NCBI GenBank assembly: GCA_017459315.1
Contig: JAFUDD010000220.1
Span: 1-5,927 of the forward strand
Length of the DNA stretch: 5,927 nt
Origin: Clostridia bacterium
GTDB taxonomy: Bacteria > Bacillota_A > Clostridia > Christensenellales > CAG-138
Direction: 5' to 3'
Shown here: piece by piece, positions 1 through 5,927 of the stretch
How the letters are laid out: each line of letters begins with the position of its first letter
Numbering within the stretch: the first letter of the stretch is position 1
Made by a program: the position numbers and the translations under genes
Notes under the pieces: generated by a model
Databases searched by the model: none
Seen by the model: only the letters and a program-made list of their open reading frames with translations
Told to the model about the DNA's origin: nothing

Positions 1-14
1 ATGCATTTCTTCAT
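1..14 (-). CDS. Start of a further minus-strand gene, cut by the window edge
   Basis: Only the first codons are visible, encoding Met-Lys-Lys-Cys, and then the window ends. The call rests on a strong ribosome binding site (GAGGAG at 28-23) eight bases before the ATG at 14, and on the position downstream of an intrinsic terminator and a plausible promoter. A Lys-Lys start would fit a signal peptide or lipoprotein, but it also fits many cytosolic proteins, so no function is proposed. Confidence 0.55.
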
Positions 15-22
15 AACTGTTG

Positions 23-28
23 CTCCTC
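23..28 (-). promoter_or_regulatory. Strong ribosome binding site of the truncated left-edge gene
   Basis: GAGGAG on the minus strand sits eight bases before the ATG at 14. It is the longest anti-16S match among the starts visible here and is the main reason for calling a gene at the left edge. Confidence 0.65.
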
Positions 29-70
29 AATGCGTCTTTCAGAATCAATATAGCAGACAGATGTAAAATA

Positions 71-92
71 TTTGCGTTATATATGCGTTATA
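71..92. repeat. Tandem 11-bp direct repeat in the promoter region
   Basis: TTTGCGTTATA (71-81) is followed at once by TATGCGTTATA (82-92), identical at 10 of 11 positions. The 11-bp period is about one helical turn, so both copies face the same side of the DNA, as in many direct-repeat operator sites. The repeats overlap the candidate -10 elements, where a bound protein would most simply repress. Confidence 0.6.
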
Positions 93-114
93 AAGTCGGT
101 AAAACTGTAAACAA
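76..114 (-). promoter_or_regulatory. Candidate promoter(s) for the gene starting at 14
   Basis: The AT-rich spacer between the terminator and the next start holds two overlapping sigma-70-like pairs on the minus strand: TTGTTT (114-109) with TATAAC (92-87), and TTTACC (103-98) with TATAAC (81-76), each with a 16-base spacer. Both -10 elements are part of the tandem repeat at 71-92. Either would give a 5' leader of roughly 55-70 bases. The -35 elements are weak matches and the choice between them is open. Confidence 0.45.
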
Positions 115-135
115 TACAGAGAATTGAAGCGGTGG

Positions 136-168
136 AAATATAAAAGGGAGAGCATTTTCGCTCTCCCT
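136..168 (-). terminator. Intrinsic terminator of the fakA-plsY-activase operon
   Basis: On the minus strand a perfect 9-bp stem, AGGGAGAGC pairing with GCTCTCCCT, closes a 6-base loop (GAAAAT) and is followed by TTTATATTT. Together with the stem's last T this gives a U-rich tract typical of factor-independent termination. It lies about 117 bases after the stop codon of the large gene. On the plus strand the stem is followed by GTTCGG with no T run, so it works only in the minus direction. Confidence 0.9.
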
Positions 169-221
169 GTTCGGTTTCCGCTGTTACGCCTTGTCTTGCT
201 TGCTTTCAACGCAATATGCTT

Positions 222-245
222 TTCTGCGCAGGCATCGGCGCAGAA
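222..245 (-). other. Hairpin in the 3' untranslated region of the operon
   Basis: TTCTGCGC (222-229) and GCGCAGAA (238-245) form a perfect 8-bp stem with an 8-base loop, between the stop codon of the large gene and the terminator. No U-run follows on either strand, so it is not a terminator itself. It could protect the transcript's 3' end or be incidental. The remainder of 169-284 shows no supportable gene. Confidence 0.35.
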
Positions 246-284
246 GCAGTCCGTTTCAGCTTTCCTGTGTTTTCCGGGCGGTTT

Positions 285-3200
285 TCACCGTGCCGCTGCC
301 TGGTCTGTCGCCGCGGCAGCTGTCGATGCTTTCTTGGCGGCGGCCAGCATCAGCTTGATGCGATTCAGCTGGTTGACCTCGCTTGCGCCGGGGTCGTAAT
401 CGACGGCGGCGATGTTCGCCATCGGATAGGCTTTTTTCAGAGACTTGATGACGCCCTTGCCCATGACGTGATTCGGCAGGCATGCAAACGGCTGAATGCA
501 GACAATATTGTAAACGCCCTCGTTCAGCAGCTCGACCATCTCGCCGCAGAGAAACCACCCTTCGCCGTACTGGTTGCCGATGGAAAGGAACGGCTTCGTC
601 GGTTCGGCGATCCGGTCGATCCGCTGCGGGGCAGAAAACCGCTTGCTCCCTTTGAGCGCATCGGTCGCGGGCTTTCGCAGGGCTTCGAGCGCATCGACGC
701 CGACACGGGCGATCACGCTCTCATACCACGCGCGGCCGAGGAACTTGTGCTTATAATCCTTGTCGTAGAGGAACATGGCCAAAAAGTCCATGAAGTCCGG
801 CACGACGGCCTCCGCGCCCTCGCGCTCCAGCAACTCGACAAGATGGTTGTTCGCCAGCGGCATGAACTTGACAAGGATTTCCCCGACGACGCCGACGCGC
901 GGCTTCTGCACGGTCTCGTCGATCGGGAGCGCGTCAAAGTCCGCAACGATCTTTTTGCACAGCTCACGGTAGCCGTATTTCTCCCCTGTGCCGAGGATCG
1001 ATGCCACGATCGCCTTTTCCCACCTGTCATGCAGAGCGTCGGCGGAACCGACGACTTTTTCATACGGACGCGTGCGGTAAAGACAGCGCATCAGAACGTC
1101 GCCGAGCACAAGCGCCTCCAAGCCCTCCTTCAGCATCGGCAGCGTGACATAGAAGCCCTCGTTGGTCTCCATGCCGTTCGCGTTCAGCGAGATCACGGGG
1201 ATATAGGACAAGCCTGCCTTGTCGAGCGCGCGGCGAATGAAGCCGACATAATTGCTCGCACGGCAGCAGCCGCCCGTCTGCGTCATCAACAGCGCGAGCT
1301 TATGCGTGTCGTACCGACCCGACAGCACGGCCTCCATCATCATGCCGGTCATAATGATCGACGGGTAGCATGCGTCATTGTTTACGTACTGCAGGCCGAC
1401 ATCCACGGCCTTCTTGGTCGCGTTGTTCAGCATTTCGAGGTGATAGCCATACTTCGTGAATACCGGCTCCAGCAGATTGAAATGCACCGGACTCATCTGC
1501 GGCGCAAGGATCGTATAGCCTTCGTCGAACATCCTTTGGGTGAACTGTGTGCGTTCGTAGGCAATCGGCTGCGGCTCCGGCTCGATCCGGCAGCGGCGGC
1601 GCATATCCATCGCGGCAAGCAGGCTGCGGATGCGGATGCGCGCGGCGCCGAGGTTCGATACCTCGTCGATTTTCAGCACGGTATAGAGCTTATTGCATTT
1701 GGACAAGATCTCATCGATCTGATCGGTCGTGACCGCGTCGAGTCCACAGCCGAATGAAAAGAGCTGCACAAGTTCCAGATCGTCGCGCTTTGTCACAAAC
1801 TCCGCCGCCCGGTACAGCCGCGAATGGAACACCCATTGATCGACGACGCGCAGCGGCCGCTGCGGATCCTCCTCCGTGGGCAGACTGTCCTCGGTGAACA
1901 CGTCGAGCCCGTAGGACGCGATCAGCTCCGGGATGCCGTGGTTGATCTCCGGGTCGATATGGTAGGGGCGTCCCGCAAGCACGATCCCGCGCCGTCCCTC
2001 CGCCGTCATTTGCGCTAAAAGTCTTGCACCCTCGGCGCGGATATCAGCCTTGGCCCTGCGCTGCTCTGCCCACGCCGCCCGCGCGGCTTCACGCACTTCG
2101 CCGGCGGGAATCTGCCATTGGTCGTGGCAGAAGCGGACGAGCCGATCCTCCGCGATCTTCTCGCTTGTAAACGCGATAAACGGGCGCAGGTATTCCATCT
2201 GCCCGGACGTGATCGCTTCCACGTTGTTTTTGAGGTTCTCCGGATAGGAGCAGACGATGGGGCAGTTATAGTGGTTCTCGGCGTCCGGCGTTTCCTGAAA
2301 CTCATAGAACACGCAGGGGTGGAACACGGTCTTGATCCCGTGGTCGAACAGCCATTGCACATGTCCGTGCGCGAGCTTGGCCGGATAACATTCCGATTCG
2401 GACGGGATCGAGTCCATGCCCGCTTCGTAGATCTTCCGGCTCGAAAACGGCGACAGCACGGTGCAGAAGCCGAGCGCCTTAAAGAACGTCGCCCAATACG
2501 GGTAGTTTTCGTACATATTCAGCACGCGCGGCAGACCGAGTACGCCGCGCGGCGCTTCGGCCTCGGGCAGCGGCTCATAATCGAAGATGCGGCGGCGCTT
2601 ATAGGCGAACAGGTTTTCGCCGGGGCGCGTGCAGGTGTTCGTCTTGATCTTCTTTTCGCAGCGGTTGCCGGACACATACCGCCCGCCGCCTGCGAACGTG
2701 TTGACCGTGAGCATACAGTTGTTTTCGCACCCGCCGCAGCGCACAGCCTTAGTCGTGTAGGAAAGCGTGCGAACCGCATCTGCGCCGAGCATGGCGGAGC
2801 CTTCGCCCGCGTCGTTCTCCCGAGCGATCAGCGCCGCGCCGAACGCGCCCATGATGCCCGCGATATCGGGGCAGACGGCCTCGGTTTGCGCGATCCGTTC
2901 AAACGCACGCAGCACGGCCTCGTTATAGAACGTGCCGCCCTGCACGACGATATGCTGCCCAAGCTGCTTCGCGTTTGCGAGCTTGATGACCTTGAACAGC
3001 GCGTTTTTGATGACGGAATACGCCAGTCCCGCCGAAATGTCGGATACCGGCGCGCCCTCCTTCTGCGCCTGCTTGACGTTGGAATTCATGAACACCGTGC
3101 AGCGCGTGCCGAGGTCGATCGGCGCGGACGCAAACAGGGCTTCCTTGGCAAACGCTTCTGCGGTATAGCCGAGCGAGGCCGCAAAGTTCTCGATGAACGA

Positions 3201-4541
3201 GCCGCAGCCGGACGAGCAGGCTTCGTTGAGCATGACCGTATCGACGGTCCGGTTTTTCAGCTTGATGCACTTCATGTCCTGCCCGCCGATGTCCAGCACG
3301 CAGTCCACCTGCGGGTCAAAGAACGCCGCGGCGGTCGTATGCGCGACGGTTTCCACTTCGCCGTCGTCCAGTCGGAACGCGGCCTTTAGAAGCGCCTCGC
3401 CGTAGCCGGTCGAGCATGCGCGGGCGATGTGCGCCGAAACGGGCAGCTTTTCAAACATTCGTCCGAGCGCCGTCCGTGCCGCCTCGATCGGGCTGCCCTC
3501 ATTGTTCGCGTAGGACGAGAACAGCAGCTCGCCGTCCTTGCCGATCAGGGCAAGCTTGGTCGTCGTGCTGCCCGCGTCGATGCCGAGATAGCAGGCGCCG
3601 CTGTATGTTTCGATTTCGCCCTTCGGCACAACGGCCTTTTTGTGCCGCGCCCGGAAGGCTTCGTATTCCTCCTTTGACGCGAACAGCGGTTCGAGGCGTT
3701 TGATCTCCAGCTCCATCTTCACACCGCTGTGCAGACGGTCGATCAGCGCGTCGATTGCACACGGCACGCCCTCGCTCTGCGCCGCGCCGATGGCGGCAAA
3801 CAGATGCGAGTTTTCGGGATCGACGGTCGTTTCGGGCGTGAGCTTCAGGGTGCGGATGAACGCTTTTTTCAGCTCGGACAGGTAATGCAGCGGCCCGCCC
3901 AAAAATGCAACGCAGCCCCGGATCGGTTTCCCGCAGGCGAGGCCGGACACGGTCTGGTTCACGACGGATTGGAAGATGGACGCCGCAAGGTCGCTCTTTT
4001 TCGCGCCTTCGTTGATCAGCGGCTGCATATCGGTCTTGGCGAACACGCCGCACCGCGCGGCGATGGTATACAGCTCGGTATAGTCCTTGGCGGCTTCGTT
4101 CAGCCCCGCCGCGTCGGTTTGCAGCAGCGCCGCCATCTGGTCGATGAACGAGCCGGTGCCGCCCGCGCAGACGCCGTTCATGCGCTCGTCGATGGAGCCG
4201 TTGTCAAAATAGATGATCTTGGCGTCCTCGCCGCCCAGCTCGATGGCCACGTCGGTTTGCGGGTACTGCTTTTTCAGCGCATCCGCCACCGCGACAACCT
4301 CCTGCACAAACGGAATGTCGAGCGCCTTGCCAAGGCCGATGGCGCCGGAGCCGGTGATCGACGCGACAAGTCGGCAGTCGCCGAGCGCGTTTTTCGCTTC
4401 TGTCAGAAGCTCGGCAAGCGTCGCCTGCGTATGCGCCTTATGGCGGCGGTATTCGCCGAACAGAATTTCGTCTTTGTCTCCGAGAACGACGAGCTTCACG
4501 GTCGTGGAGCCGATGTCGATTCCCGCACGATAGTCTTTCAT
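285..4541 (-). CDS. Giant 2-hydroxyacyl-CoA dehydratase activase-related protein (two BadF/HgdC domains plus DUF2229 and HgdB-like modules)
   Basis: This 1,418-residue protein belongs to the family annotated as acyl-CoA dehydratase activase-related; its function is unknown. Two ASKHA ATPase domains (BcrAD/BadFG type) lie at about 6-256 and 318-573. Domain 1 has GIDIGSTTVK (7-16), ELGGEDAK (101-108) and Cys125 and Cys164; domain 2 has GIDAGSTTTK (320-329), DIGGQDMK (417-424), QGGTF (534-538) and Cys442 and Cys481. In single-domain HgdC activators, two Cys in matching motifs bind a [4Fe-4S] cluster at a homodimer interface, so this chain may form an internal pseudo-dimer. A cysteine patch follows (602, 605, 609, 628, 637). 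Next come a DUF2229/COG3580-like module (about 666-880, with Cys718, 743, 760, 764), an FGCG element with Cys932, and a COG3581/HgdB-like module (about 1003-1400) with NNDACYP, GGCCRASNY, FLCGEM and PFACLPNH. The inferred role is ATP-driven low-potential electron transfer to an iron-sulfur centre in the C-terminal half. The substrate is unknown, and no classical dehydratase subunits, CoA-transferase or electron-transfer flavoprotein genes are in view. The ATG at 4541 has GGAG nine bases upstream. The C-terminal tail after about 1400 is Ala-rich and probably disordered. There is no signal peptide or membrane segment, so it is cytosolic. Confidence 0.9.
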   Translation of the reverse strand: MKDYRAGIDIGSTTVKLVVLGDKDEILFGEYRRHKAHTQATLAELLTEAKNALGDCRLVASITGSGAIGLGKALDIPFVQEVVAVADALKKQYPQTDVAIELGGEDAKIIYFDNGSIDERMNGVCAGGTGSFIDQMAALLQTDAAGLNEAAKDYTELYTIAARCGVFAKTDMQPLINEGAKKSDLAASIFQSVVNQTVSGLACGKPIRGCVAFLGGPLHYLSELKKAFIRTLKLTPETTVDPENSHLFAAIGAAQSEGVPCAIDALIDRLHSGVKMELEIKRLEPLFASKEEYEAFRARHKKAVVPKGEIETYSGACYLGIDAGSTTTKLALIGKDGELLFSSYANNEGSPIEAARTALGRMFEKLPVSAHIARACSTGYGEALLKAAFRLDDGEVETVAHTTAAAFFDPQVDCVLDIGGQDMKCIKLKNRTVDTVMLNEACSSGCGSFIENFAASLGYTAEAFAKEALFASAPIDLGTRCTVFMNSNVKQAQKEGAPVSDISAGLAYSVIKNALFKVIKLANAKQLGQHIVVQGGTFYNEAVLRAFERIAQTEAVCPDIAGIMGAFGAALIARENDAGEGSAMLGADAVRTLSYTTKAVRCGGCENNCMLTVNTFAGGGRYVSGNRCEKKIKTNTCTRPGENLFAYKRRRIFDYEPLPEAEAPRGVLGLPRVLNMYENYPYWATFFKALGFCTVLSPFSSRKIYEAGMDSIPSESECYPAKLAHGHVQWLFDHGIKTVFHPCVFYEFQETPDAENHYNCPIVCSYPENLKNNVEAITSGQMEYLRPFIAFTSEKIAEDRLVRFCHDQWQIPAGEVREAARAAWAEQRRAKADIRAEGARLLAQMTAEGRRGIVLAGRPYHIDPEINHGIPELIASYGLDVFTEDSLPTEEDPQRPLRVVDQWVFHSRLYRAAEFVTKRDDLELVQLFSFGCGLDAVTTDQIDEILSKCNKLYTVLKIDEVSNLGAARIRIRSLLAAMDMRRRCRIEPEPQPIAYERTQFTQRMFDEGYTILAPQMSPVHFNLLEPVFTKYGYHLEMLNNATKKAVDVGLQYVNNDACYPSIIMTGMMMEAVLSGRYDTHKLALLMTQTGGCCRASNYVGFIRRALDKAGLSYIPVISLNANGMETNEGFYVTLPMLKEGLEALVLGDVLMRCLYRTRPYEKVVGSADALHDRWEKAIVASILGTGEKYGYRELCKKIVADFDALPIDETVQKPRVGVVGEILVKFMPLANNHLVELLEREGAEAVVPDFMDFLAMFLYDKDYKHKFLGRAWYESVIARVGVDALEALRKPATDALKGSKRFSAPQRIDRIAEPTKPFLSIGNQYGEGWFLCGEMVELLNEGVYNIVCIQPFACLPNHVMGKGVIKSLKKAYPMANIAAVDYDPGASEVNQLNRIKLMLAAAKKASTAAAATDQAAAR

Positions 4542-4547
4542 GAATGG

Positions 4548-5177
4548 TTACTCCGATTTTTGACTGTGAAAGGAAAACTTGGATTCGGTATGGTGCAAGA
4601 GTCGCTTGATGTTTTCGCGGTGCCGCACGATCATAAAGACGACGCAGCACGCATACAGCGCGACGGCGACCGGATGACAGCCGAACGGCAGCAGCAGGAT
4701 CGCGCCGATCAAGAGCGCGCACATCGTGGCAAGCGACATATATTTGGTCGTCAGCAGCAGCACGACCATGATCCCGGTGCCGATCAGCCCCGCACGCCAG
4801 TCCAAAAGGTACAGCACCGACAGGTTGACCAGAAAGCCTTTGCCGCCGTGGAAGTTATAATAGATCGGGTAAGCGTGGCCGAGCACCGAGAACACGGCGG
4901 TATACACGACGCCGATCTGATAAAATCCCGGATATACGCGCTCGAACCACAGCCCGAACAGCCAGCAGAACAGGGCGCTTTTCAAAAGATCGAGCACGAA
5001 CACATACCACGCGTAACGGTTGCCGAACACGCGCTTGAAGTTCGTAAAGCCGGGGTTGCCGCTGCCGAGCTCGCGGATATCCTGATGATAGATCAGCTTT
5101 GACAGCACGATTGCCGGGTTCACGCCCGCCGTAAAGTACCCGACGAGCGCAGCCAAGATCCAAATCAACACCTTCAT
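4548..5177 (-). CDS. plsY: Acyl-phosphate:glycerol-3-phosphate acyltransferase PlsY
   Basis: This is a 209-residue integral membrane protein, of normal length for PlsY. It transfers the acyl group from acyl-phosphate to position 1 of glycerol-3-phosphate, giving lysophosphatidic acid, the first membrane step of phospholipid synthesis. All three family motifs are present: LGSGNPGFTNFKRVFG (residues 37-52), GHAYPIYYNFHGGKG (100-114) and RHRENIKRLL (185-194) with a following Glu198. Hydrophobic segments lie at about 3-27, 55-78, 85-103, 115-144 and 147-184, the last two long enough to hold more than one pass. The motifs differ from the common form: GFTN replaces GATN, and GGKGFLV replaces GGKGVAT. 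This points to a divergent clostridial branch or a second PlsY copy. The ATG at 5177 is supported by GGAG nine bases upstream and by an N-terminus that enters the first membrane segment directly. It starts 6 bases after the fatty acid kinase stop, and its own last codons carry the ribosome binding site of the next gene. Confidence 0.93.
   Translation of the reverse strand: MKVLIWILAALVGYFTAGVNPAIVLSKLIYHQDIRELGSGNPGFTNFKRVFGNRYAWYVFVLDLLKSALFCWLFGLWFERVYPGFYQIGVVYTAVFSVLGHAYPIYYNFHGGKGFLVNLSVLYLLDWRAGLIGTGIMVVLLLTTKYMSLATMCALLIGAILLLPFGCHPVAVALYACCVVFMIVRHRENIKRLLHHTESKFSFHSQKSE
4551..4554 (-). promoter_or_regulatory. Ribosome binding site of the activase-like gene, inside the end of plsY
   Basis: On the minus strand GGAG overlaps the final Ser-Glu codons of plsY, is followed directly by the plsY TAA, and lies nine bases before the ATG at 4541. 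The layout is the same as at the kinase-plsY junction and supports both the chosen start and coupled translation. Confidence 0.85.
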
Positions 5178-5183
5178 ATTCTC

Positions 5184-5927
5184 TTACTCCAAAATCAGCA
5201 GATAGTCGTACACGGGCTGTCCGCCGTCCTGCACGAACACCTCGCAAAGCGGATGTGCCTTTCGGATGTGCGCGGCGATGGCCTGCGCCTCGTCCGGATC
5301 GGCGTTCTCGCCGCAGAGCAGGATGCAGATCTCATGATCCGAAAAGTCGAGCCGGTCGGCAAGCATGCACGCGGTGTCCCGCCGGTCGTTGTCCGCGGAA
5401 ACGATGGTCTTGCCCGCGATGCCGATGTACTGCCCGCGATTCAGCATAAAGCCGTCCATTTCGGCGTCGCGGCTGCAGACCGAAACGCTCGCGGTTACCA
5501 CGCCGTCCATCGCAAAGCGCATTTCCTCGGCAATCTCGTTCACGTCGGTCAGTTCGGAATTGAGCATCGACAGCGCCGCATACCCCTCGCCGACGGACTT
5601 GCTTTCCAGCACGGTCACGCGGGCTTTTTCATACATGCCCGCCGCCTGCTTTGCCGCAAGCAGGATGTTGCCGTTGTTCGGCAGCACGATGAGCTCGTCC
5701 GCGTTGGCACAATCGAACGCCGCCAAAAAGTCCTCCGCAGACGGGTTTTGGCATTGCCCGCCGTCCACGATCTCGCTTGCGCCCATCTCGCGGAACGCGT
5801 GCTTGATCCCTTCGCCCGCGGCGACCGCCACGATGGCATAGGGCTTGCGCTCGGCGGCTTCGACAAGCACGCTGTCCTGCGGCAGATTGTTGTGCTGCAG
5901 GTTCATATTCTCGATCTTCACGGTCAG
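5184..5927 (-). CDS. fakA: Fatty acid kinase FakA (YloV/DAK2-type), C-terminal part only
   Basis: This is the 3' end of a gene that runs off the right edge; 247 codons are visible and the reading frame is open to the last base. FakA phosphorylates free fatty acids, held by a FakB protein, to acyl-phosphate in the cytosol. The visible part matches the C-terminal region of the YloV/FakA family: a KIENMNLQH element at the very start, KPYAIVAVAAGEG near residues 28-40, GGQCQNPS at 56-63, LPNNGNI at 82-88 and DGGQPVYDY at 234-242. Family members are about 550 residues, so roughly the N-terminal half, including the ATP-binding DAK2 domain, is missing. A GTG at 5921 could be read as a start, but it lies inside the conserved KIENM block and is most likely an internal Val codon. 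The usual GGQTMNPS motif reads GGQCQNPS here. The gene ends in GAG TAA, which also forms the plsY ribosome binding site. Family identity is confident; that the substrate is a fatty acid is inferred from the family and from the neighbouring plsY. Confidence 0.9.
   Translation of the reverse strand: MTVKIENMNLQHNNLPQDSVLVEAAERKPYAIVAVAAGEGIKHAFREMGASEIVDGGQCQNPSAEDFLAAFDCANADELIVLPNNGNILLAAKQAAGMYEKARVTVLESKSVGEGYAALSMLNSELTDVNEIAEEMRFAMDGVVTASVSVCSRDAEMDGFMLNRGQYIGIAGKTIVSADNDRRDTACMLADRLDFSDHEICILLCGENADPDEAQAIAAHIRKAHPLCEVFVQDGGQPVYDYLLILE
5187..5190 (-). promoter_or_regulatory. Ribosome binding site of plsY, inside the end of fakA
   Basis: On the minus strand GGAG precedes the plsY ATG by nine bases and covers the last base of the penultimate codon and the final Glu codon of the kinase gene. 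The kinase stop TAA follows directly. A ribosome finishing the kinase therefore stops on the plsY initiation site, which favours translational coupling and fixes the plsY start at 5177. Confidence 0.85.

Noticed and set aside
212..241. Nine-residue ORF (Met-Pro-Ala-Gln start) in the 3' untranslated region on the minus strand
   Set aside because: Too short, with no ribosome binding site, and it lies largely within the 222-245 hairpin.
124..399. Possible small plus-strand protein with a hydrophobic N-terminus
   Set aside because: It has no genuine ATG at 124 (the codon is TTG), runs through the terminator hairpin and into the 3' end of the large gene, and lacks a ribosome binding site.
216..1757. 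513-codon plus-strand open frame opposite the large gene
   Set aside because: It lies exactly codon-on-codon antisense to the activase-like gene, is rich in Arg, His, Asp and Ala, has no recognisable domain and has no good ribosome binding site. It exists because TTA, CTA and TCA codons are rare in the GC-rich sense gene.
2118..3389. 423-codon plus-strand open frame
   Set aside because: Same antisense register and composition as the frame at 216-1757; the opposite strand encodes clear activase motifs across the whole interval.
3729..5102. 457-codon plus-strand open frame spanning the activase-plsY junction
   Set aside because: It passes through two well-supported minus-strand genes in codon register, which is possible only because those genes share a frame. 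The translation shows no domain or ribosome binding site support.
5184..5921. Complete 245-residue protein starting at GTG 5921
   Set aside because: The frame stays open to the window edge and the GTG falls inside a conserved FakA block (KIENM), so this is the end of a longer gene and not a short stand-alone protein.

Overview
The window carries one co-oriented minus-strand gene block from a probably anaerobic bacterium. It reads from the right edge leftward: the C-terminal part of a FakA/YloV-type fatty acid kinase, then a PlsY-type acyl-phosphate:glycerol-3-phosphate acyltransferase, then a very large (1,418-residue) protein of the 2-hydroxyacyl-CoA dehydratase activase family. The oxygen-sensitive iron-sulfur chemistry expected of the last protein, the FakA/PlsY route of phospholipid synthesis, the strong GGAG ribosome binding sites and the GC-rich coding sequence with AT-rich intergenic DNA all fit a fairly GC-rich member of the Clostridia. 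Genus or species cannot be assigned from this window alone.

Layout on the minus strand: 5927-5184 fatty acid kinase (its start lies beyond the window), 5177-4548 plsY, 4541-285 activase-like protein, 168-136 intrinsic terminator, about 114-76 candidate promoter containing an 11-bp tandem repeat, and 28-14 the ribosome binding site and start codon of a further gene cut off by the left edge. The two intergenic gaps are 6 bases each and built the same way: the GGAG of the ribosome binding site overlaps the last Glu codon of the upstream gene, TAA follows, then two sense codons and ATG. All three genes are therefore in the same reading frame and very likely co-transcribed and translationally coupled.

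Functionally, the first two genes form a coherent pair. FakA (with a FakB fatty-acid-binding partner not seen here) makes acyl-phosphate from free fatty acids, and PlsY consumes acyl-phosphate to make lysophosphatidic acid at the membrane. The third gene is the puzzle. It holds two complete ASKHA-type activase domains, a cysteine patch and two dehydratase/DUF2229-like modules in one chain, so it looks like a self-contained ATP-driven low-potential electron donor plus iron-sulfur acceptor. Its substrate is unknown, and its tight coupling to lipid genes is the most interesting feature of the window.

No tRNA, rRNA, CRISPR array or mobile element was recognised. The long plus-strand open frames lying opposite the large gene are treated as antisense shadows.
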